From: Cavenderia fasciculata
Taxonomy: Eukaryota > Evosea > Eumycetozoa > Acytosteliales > Cavenderiaceae
Length of the DNA stretch: 64,000 nt
Direction of reading: 5' to 3'
Assembly (NCBI RefSeq): GCF_000203815.1
Contig: NW_004457703.1
Span: forward strand, 1 to 64,000
Below the pieces are notes generated by a model. The model was not told where the DNA came from, did no database searches, and saw only the letters and a program-made list of their open reading frames with translations. Shown here piece by piece: positions 58,920 through 64,000 of this stretch. Positions within the stretch are counted from its first letter, which is position 1. The number at the start of each line of letters is the position of its first letter. The position numbers and the translations under genes are program-made.

Positions 58920-61222
58920 GATCATCATTTGAAAGACCTATTGGAAATGCATCTGCCCCTCCTCTTCCATTGCCACTACCAAAAGATCATGAGTATCATC
59001 CAAGAGGAGATCGTAGCCCAAGAGATCACCATCATCAACAACAACAACATGATAATAGAGGCATCCAATATAATCAACAACATCAAAGAAATTCGTATCC
59101 CGATAATAGAAACGCTCCCCAACCATATCATCGTTCTTCTCACCGAGATCAAGAGTACTATCCACAACCTTTGGCACCAATTCATGGAGGACATAGAGAT
59201 CAGCACCATGCTCCTCAACCCGATTCGCACAGACATCCCCAAGGAGTTCATGATAGAGGAAATGATTTCCACCAACAGCAACAGCAACATCACCACCAAC
59301 AACAACATCATCAACGTAATGTAAATAGTAACAGATATGAAAGAAGTGGTGATAACTTTGATCACAAAGATGGAGACCGAGAAAATGTACAATACCCAGC
59401 TCCACTCGATTCTGATCGAAATAAGCAAAGAGGAACAGGTCCTGCTCCATACGCTCCACGTGGCCCATCTCCCGGATATCAGTTGCACCCACCAAACTAT
59501 CACGATAGACATGCTCACCAACAGCAATCGGCCGCTCCACAACAAAGAGACCAAAATTATCCAAAGGCCATTCTAACCAAAGAAAAATCTTTAAAAAATA
59601 TCGAGCTGCCCACCACATCAGAGGACGATCAATGTAAAAAGACACAAGATAAAACAAATGTAGAGACACTAGTACCGCCACCACAATCTGTAGTATTACC
59701 AACACCTTTGCCATCACCTTCTCAATCATCAACTGTCGCCACCACCTCCACCTCCAACACTTCCACTACAACTCCTTTAGCAAAGAATGAATTATCATCT
59801 TCAACATCGTCACTATCATCGAACGAGACACCAACAACTCCTTTGGAAGGAAGTGTTGAAAAGTCAACTGTAGATAAATCAAAGAAATCGAGAAATGATA
59901 GATACAATAATAATAATAATAATAATAATATTAATAATAATAATAACCAGCAGCAACAACAACAACAACAAGGTGGTAATAGTATTAAAAGAAGTGATTC
60001 TTTCCAAAAAGAAAAAAGAGATAGAACTATGGGATCGTCTGACAAGAAGTACAATAATAACACTAACCAACGTGGTCCACTCAATGAAAGTGGAGGTAAA
60101 TTTAGAAGAGAAAGGGAAAAAAGCAAAGAGGAATTTGTCAGAAAAGATCCAATTCCATTGGAACAAGAATCTAACCATGATCAAACACCACAAGCCCCTA
60201 ATCCTTTGCCATTGCCGTTAAACACTGCTGGAAATATCCCATCTCCTGTCGGTATTTCCCAACCATCTCCACAACACAGAGATCAAATCCCTAGAAGTAG
60301 ATCAAGAGAGTGGAAAAAGGATTCCTCATCCTCTTTAAACAAGTCCCAAGATGATCAATCATATAAAAAGGAAAAACGAGGTGGTAGTGAAAAGAAATAC
60401 GTCCCTAGAGAATCTCCTTCATCTACCCCAATCCCATCGTCAACATCTTTACCCTCTACCCCATTTGTCCCCACCCCACTTCCATTGCCTCTGCCAATTG
60501 ATCAACCCAATCAACAGACTAGAGGTCAAAAGTCTCAACAACAACAACAACTACAACAACCACAACAACAACAATATCAGCCAAGACCACAACAACAACA
60601 ATACCAACCAAAACAACAACAACAACAAAGCAAAGCTGATAGCGAGAAACACTGGAAATCGAATAATAGCGGAAATGTAAAACAAAATGATCAAATTTCA
60701 CAACAACAACAACCACAACAACCAATCAATGCAGCTCCAACAACCCAACCAGCAACCGTTGATCCACCAACAAAGCAACCAACCAATGCATGGGGAGAAA
60801 AAAATGCATTGTGGAATCGAGTGACTTCTGCCCAAACCCCTCCATTGCCTGTTGCCGCCCCTAACCCATTGGCCACAGCTGTGTCTCCCCAATCAGTACC
60901 AGCAGTGCCCACCACTCCTCCATCTTTATCTGTTTCTCCAAAAGAAGGAAAAGATAAATCTCCTCCACAACAACAACAAAAAAATCAAAAATTTAACAAA
61001 GATAATAGGGATAAATCATCTGAAAAAAATAATGAAAAGAAATACAACAGAGACCAAAAGAAAGATGGAGCTCCAAGGGGAGGAGACAACACAAAAAAGG
61101 GTAAATACCAACAAACACAACCACAACAATCAACATATGTTGTAAAAGCTCCCACAACAACAACAACTACTACTACCAACACTGCTACTACCAGTCCAAA
61201 ACCAACTGATGTCAAACCATAA
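56600..61222 (+). CDS. PRRC2/BAT2-like low-complexity RNA-associated protein
   Basis: Two exons (56600-57527, 57618-61222), 1510 residues, almost all low complexity. Two short conserved-looking segments suggest the PRRC2/BAT2 family: FQPINLPSERSESGHDERQA followed by VMSVWGG (like the BAT2 N-terminal box), and NSDWANDEDPMDYSKPLVFI (like the WA-DDED-Y-LVF box). A long charged helix follows (Glu/Arg/Lys, encoded about 57960-58500), probably coiled coil. Then come RG-rich, His/Gln/Asp/Arg-rich and Pro/Gln-rich regions and a late WGEKNALWNRVTS. PRRC2 proteins associate with stress granules and translation initiation. The family call is an inference from short motifs; protein existence is well supported by the long open frame. 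Confidence 0.68.
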
Positions 61223-61305
61223 AATATGTGAGAAATAAATTTATACTATAATAATAACTATAACATCCAATATATATTGGTTTACTTTTTTTTTTTTTTA
61301 ATTGA

Positions 61306-62671
61306 TTATCTTCTTTTTCCTTTTCCTTTAATTTCAGATTCAGGAACTACATGACAATGAATATTATTTGGAAGATTGGGAACATGATCAGCACCTTTGC
61401 ACCAATCATATGAAACTGCATATGCGTACATTGTAGCATCTGGACTAAAAGTGGCACAGGAAATGGATGTTGGGCACTTGGGGAATTGTTTCAATCTATT
61501 TTTCGTTTCCTTGTCCCAAAAGTTAAAGGTTCCATCAGATCCAGCCGTTGCAAATGTGCCAAATGGATGAGCAAATGAAATACTATTTACTGGATATGCC
61601 AATATATCATTTTCACGATGACACTTGAATGTAAATGTCTCTCTTTAAAAAGGTGTGGTGATAACTACTGTTAGCAATATAATCATATAAAATTGGATCA
61701 CATGAAATTAATCATAATTTGGTGTACCTACTCTGTTTTTTCGCTAAATGATTGAATTGCTACTCTTCCTTCAATTGATCCCAATGCAAAACCATTTCTA
61801 TCTGAAAAACATGCAATCGATCTTGTTTGATGTTTAAGTGGTGATTCCATTCTCTAAAAAGAAAATTAACAATAAATTTAGTTAGTTGGTTTACAAACAG
61901 TTCTGTTGGTGGTGATGGTTGATGATTCCATCCATCATGATGATACAAACCTTAAACTCTGTACCTGGCTTATTTAAATCATAAATTATAACCTTTCTAT
62001 CAGCTGTAGCTACAACCAAAAGAGGATGTAAAACATCCAAAGCATATACACGCTCGGGCAAATCCACAGTGAGTATAGGAGTTTGCATTCTCATATCCCA
62101 ATATTTTAGTGTTTTGTCCCAACTACCTGTGACCATTACTTGTGATTCTTCGATCCAAAATACTTCTTTTACAGGTGCTCCATGCTAAAAAGACAAGAAA
62201 GATGTTTTAGTAAAAGTAATGATAAAGAATAAACTATACATATATATATATATGTCATCATACCTGTGCTACTTGAGTGAGTTGATTGGTAGCTAAATTC
62301 CAACATTTAACCTTTGAATCTGTTCCTCCAACATATATTTTAGTGCAATCCTAAAAGAGGTAGTAGGGATTAAAGAAGAACAAAAGAGATAAGTAATGAG
62401 AACAAAAAAAAGGTCAGAGTTGTGCTCCTCAATCGCGATTGCATTGCAGAATTCTACTTACGCTACTCCAATCAGTACAAAGTACATGAGCTTCATTATT
62501 GATCATAGCCTTTCCTACTGCAGAGGATTGCTTTGGGAGAACTTCCCAACATCTAACATTCTTATCCCAAGAACCTGCAGCTATAAAGCTTCCCTTTGGA
62601 GCAAACTTGAGACATGAAACTCCATCTGTTGGAGGTTGTGGTAATTCAATGTCTTTTGGTGCACCAAACAT
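61306..62671 (-). CDS. rae1: RAE1/Gle2 mRNA export factor
   Basis: WD40 propeller that docks mRNPs and NUP98 at the nuclear pore. Five exons (62671-62462, 62350-62264, 62184-61951, 61853-61732, 61642-61306), in phase, 329 residues. It starts [20 protein letters not shown] and then [76 protein letters not shown] and [20 protein letters not shown] follow. It ends [40 protein letters not shown] and a basic GKGKRR tail. Intron 3 uses GTTTGT instead of GTAAGT/GTATGT as its donor. Confidence 0.95.
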
Positions 62672-62914
62672 ATCTTGTATTTGTTATCTTGAATAATTGA
62701 TTATTTGAAATTAAAAATATATATATATAATATTTAAACGAATGAATGATGATGATCACCTATTACAATTTATAAATGCTGGAGCAAATGAAAGTTCAAA
62801 AAAATTTCGACAATCAATGTTGTAACTTTTTTGTATATTAATGAACATTTGATGTATACAAATATCTAGTATCAATCTTTATTGTTTGGTTTAGTTTGGT
62901 TTGTTTCAACGCGT

Positions 62915-63209
62915 CTAACATGAAACAGAGTGATAAGGAAGTAAAGAAAAGACAAATTTTGGTGCCAATTTTTGTGCAAGTGATCCGGTGATACCAACTA
63001 TAATAGATACAATAATGCTGTTTGTTAAAAAGTTATAACTACTTGATGATCCTAATATTGTGTGTTATAAAGGTAGATGAAATTGATTTGTTGTTAGTGA
63101 CTACACTCTATCAAATAATGATGATGTTTTTTTTGTTTCTCCTCTTACCGTCAGCCAAGACAAAACCAATTGATAGCATTACAAATAAAATAATATGCAT
63201 TGGGTTCAT
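62915..63209 (-). CDS. New 65-residue secreted or membrane protein (two exons)
   Basis: Not visible as a single long frame. Exon 1 is 63209-63149 and starts MNPMHIILFVMLSIGFVLAD, a textbook signal peptide with cleavage likely after VLA. The donor is GTAAGAGG, and the acceptor ATATTAG lies at 63053-63052. Exon 2 is 63051-62915 and reads GSSSSYNFLTNSIIVSIIVG then ITGSLAQKLAPKFVFSLL and YHSVSC-stop. The phase (1 + 2) joins exactly. Residues about 31-45 form a second hydrophobic segment. It lies between the divergent RAE1 start and the 3' end of the right-edge gene. No homologue recognised; function unknown. Confidence 0.72.
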
Positions 63210-63384
63210 TTTCTCTTTCTTTCTTTTATGTATTTCTTTTCTTTTCTCTTTGAGTAGTGTTTAAAAACGATGATGATGATCATCACCAATCGAACTTTTG
63301 CATCATCGCAATGTGTCACGAAAAATAAATTAGTCTCTAATTTCATACTTCAAAGAAAAAGTCGAGAAACCTTTAATTTTTTTA

Positions 63385-63990
63385 TTATTTATCTTTTTTT
63401 GTTTCCAAATCTTTCAACTTGTTCTCTTGTCTCTTGGTCATAATCTTTGATGGTGTGAAAACCTTGATATTCTTTTCCTTGAGACCAACTCCTCTTTTCG
63501 ATGCTCTCTTTCTGTCAAATTCTTGGACAACCGATTCGTATCGGCCGCTTTCGAAATCAGTGATTGGTGGTAGGTCATGTATCTCTCCCTTTCTATCGAC
63601 TATTACCTTTGACATTCTTCTATTCTTGAGTTTAGCATTGGGATTGAATCTGACACGAGGAAGTCCATCTCTGGTTGGAGGTCCTCTAAATGATTCCAAT
63701 ACTTTTTGTTTCAACAACATATCAGTCACTGCCTTTTTCTCTTTGACTCCACTCTTTTTATATTCTCTATCGACTATGGACCTTGGCTTTTCACTTTCTT
63801 GTTTTCTTTTTGGTCGAGTTTCTTCTTCTTCCTCCTCCTCTCTTGCTTGATAATCGTATTCATCGAAATCCTCTTCTCTACCATCTTCTTCTGATACTCT
63901 GATTGTAATATCACTACCATCAGTACTACCTTGTATATCGTCTTCTGTCCAAGGACCTGGAACTTTAGAGATGAGTACCTGTTTACCCAT
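63385..63990 (-). CDS. Charged, probably nucleolar protein, possibly partial at the window edge
   Basis: An open frame of 201 residues from an ATG at 63990 to a stop at 63385, but the frame stays open to the window edge (only 10 bases further), so it may be the 3' end of a longer gene. Composition is highly charged: DEYDYQAREEEEEEETRPKR, VKEKKAVTDMLLKQKVLESF, GLPRVRFNPNAKLKNRRMSK and DFESGRYESVVQEFDRKRAS, ending RQENKLKDLETKKDK. This mix of acidic and basic blocks is like ribosome-biogenesis factors, but I do not recognise the family. The ATG is followed closely by CAGGTACTC, so a splice variant is conceivable. Confidence 0.65.
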   Translation of the reverse strand: MGKQVLISKVPGPWTEDDIQGSTDGSDITIRVSEEDGREEDFDEYDYQAREEEEEEETRPKRKQESEKPRSIVDREYKKSGVKEKKAVTDMLLKQKVLESFRGPPTRDGLPRVRFNPNAKLKNRRMSKVIVDRKGEIHDLPPITDFESGRYESVVQEFDRKRASKRGVGLKEKNIKVFTPSKIMTKRQENKLKDLETKKDK

Positions 63991-64000
63991 TAGTCTTTCA

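Noticed and set aside
58938-59732. 264-residue frame antisense to the PRRC2-like gene
   Set aside because: Val/His/Asp-rich shadow of the CAC/CAA/GAT codons on the plus strand.
63022-63264. 80-residue hydrophobic frame on the plus strand
   Set aside because: Antisense to the spliced 65-residue gene, whose splice sites and signal peptide make better sense.
1-64000. tRNA genes, rRNA, transposons, CRISPR arrays
   Set aside because: No B-box-like GGTTCGA context with a foldable partner, no long terminal or inverted repeats, and no transposase or reverse-transcriptase motifs were found by eye.

Overview
The window is nuclear DNA from a dictyostelid social amoeba. Coding regions carry long Asn, Gln, Ser and Thr runs. 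Introns are short and AT-rich with GTAAGT/GTATGT donors and TAG acceptors. Intergenic DNA is full of AAT/ATT and poly-A/poly-T tracts. The recognisable proteins (IRE1, COPE, RAE1, USP39, a G-alpha, an RGS protein, TKL kinases) are eukaryotic. The DNA is less AT-extreme than Dictyostelium discoideum, so I lean towards another group such as Cavenderia or Heterostelium/Polysphondylium, but this cannot be settled from the window. I saw no tRNA, rRNA, transposon, CRISPR or bacterial feature.

Layout. 1-911: gene-free left edge. 912-16415, all on the minus strand: a two-PHD-finger protein with two frame breaks, a GBA2-type glucosylceramidase, a membrane-anchored DUF885 protein, a peroxisomal-type sulfite oxidase ending in SNL, and a CLU-TPR-SH2 protein. 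16416-18577: long gene-free leader of an RGS protein. 20076-25460: deoxynucleoside kinase (+), USP39/Sad1 splicing factor (-), histidine-phosphatase family protein (+). 25792-33089: an unrecognised protein (-), a GBP-type GTPase with signal peptide and tail anchor (+), a WWE-PARP-BRCT-PBZ protein (+), a small Ser-rich protein (-). 33276-43112: SNF2/RING helicase (+), SPRY protein (-), PIG-X/PBN1 (+), TKL kinase with WD-like C-terminus (-). 43448-49623: ribosomal protein P2 (+), G-alpha (+), RGG/KH RNA-binding protein (-). 49985-56094: IRE1 (-), epsilon-COP (-), cobalamin adenosyltransferase (+). 56600-63990: PRRC2/BAT2-like protein (+), RAE1 (-), a new two-exon 65-residue membrane protein (-), and a charged protein touching the right edge (-).

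The genes are not an operon or a pathway cluster. Loose themes are G-protein signalling (RGS, G-alpha), ER/secretory function (IRE1, PIG-X, COPE, GBP-like), RNA processing and export (USP39, RAE1, RGG/KH protein) and DNA damage/chromatin (PARP, SNF2-RING, PHD). Exon models were assembled by hand from splice sites, and the reading phase was checked for each join. Three places need a one-base change in a homopolymer to stay in frame, and a fourth is ambiguous. I think homopolymer miscounts in the assembly are more likely than pseudogenes. The best candidates for novelty are the 65-residue membrane protein, the CLU-SH2 fusion, the PARP with a 10-nt micro-exon, and the RGS domain split by a low-complexity insert.
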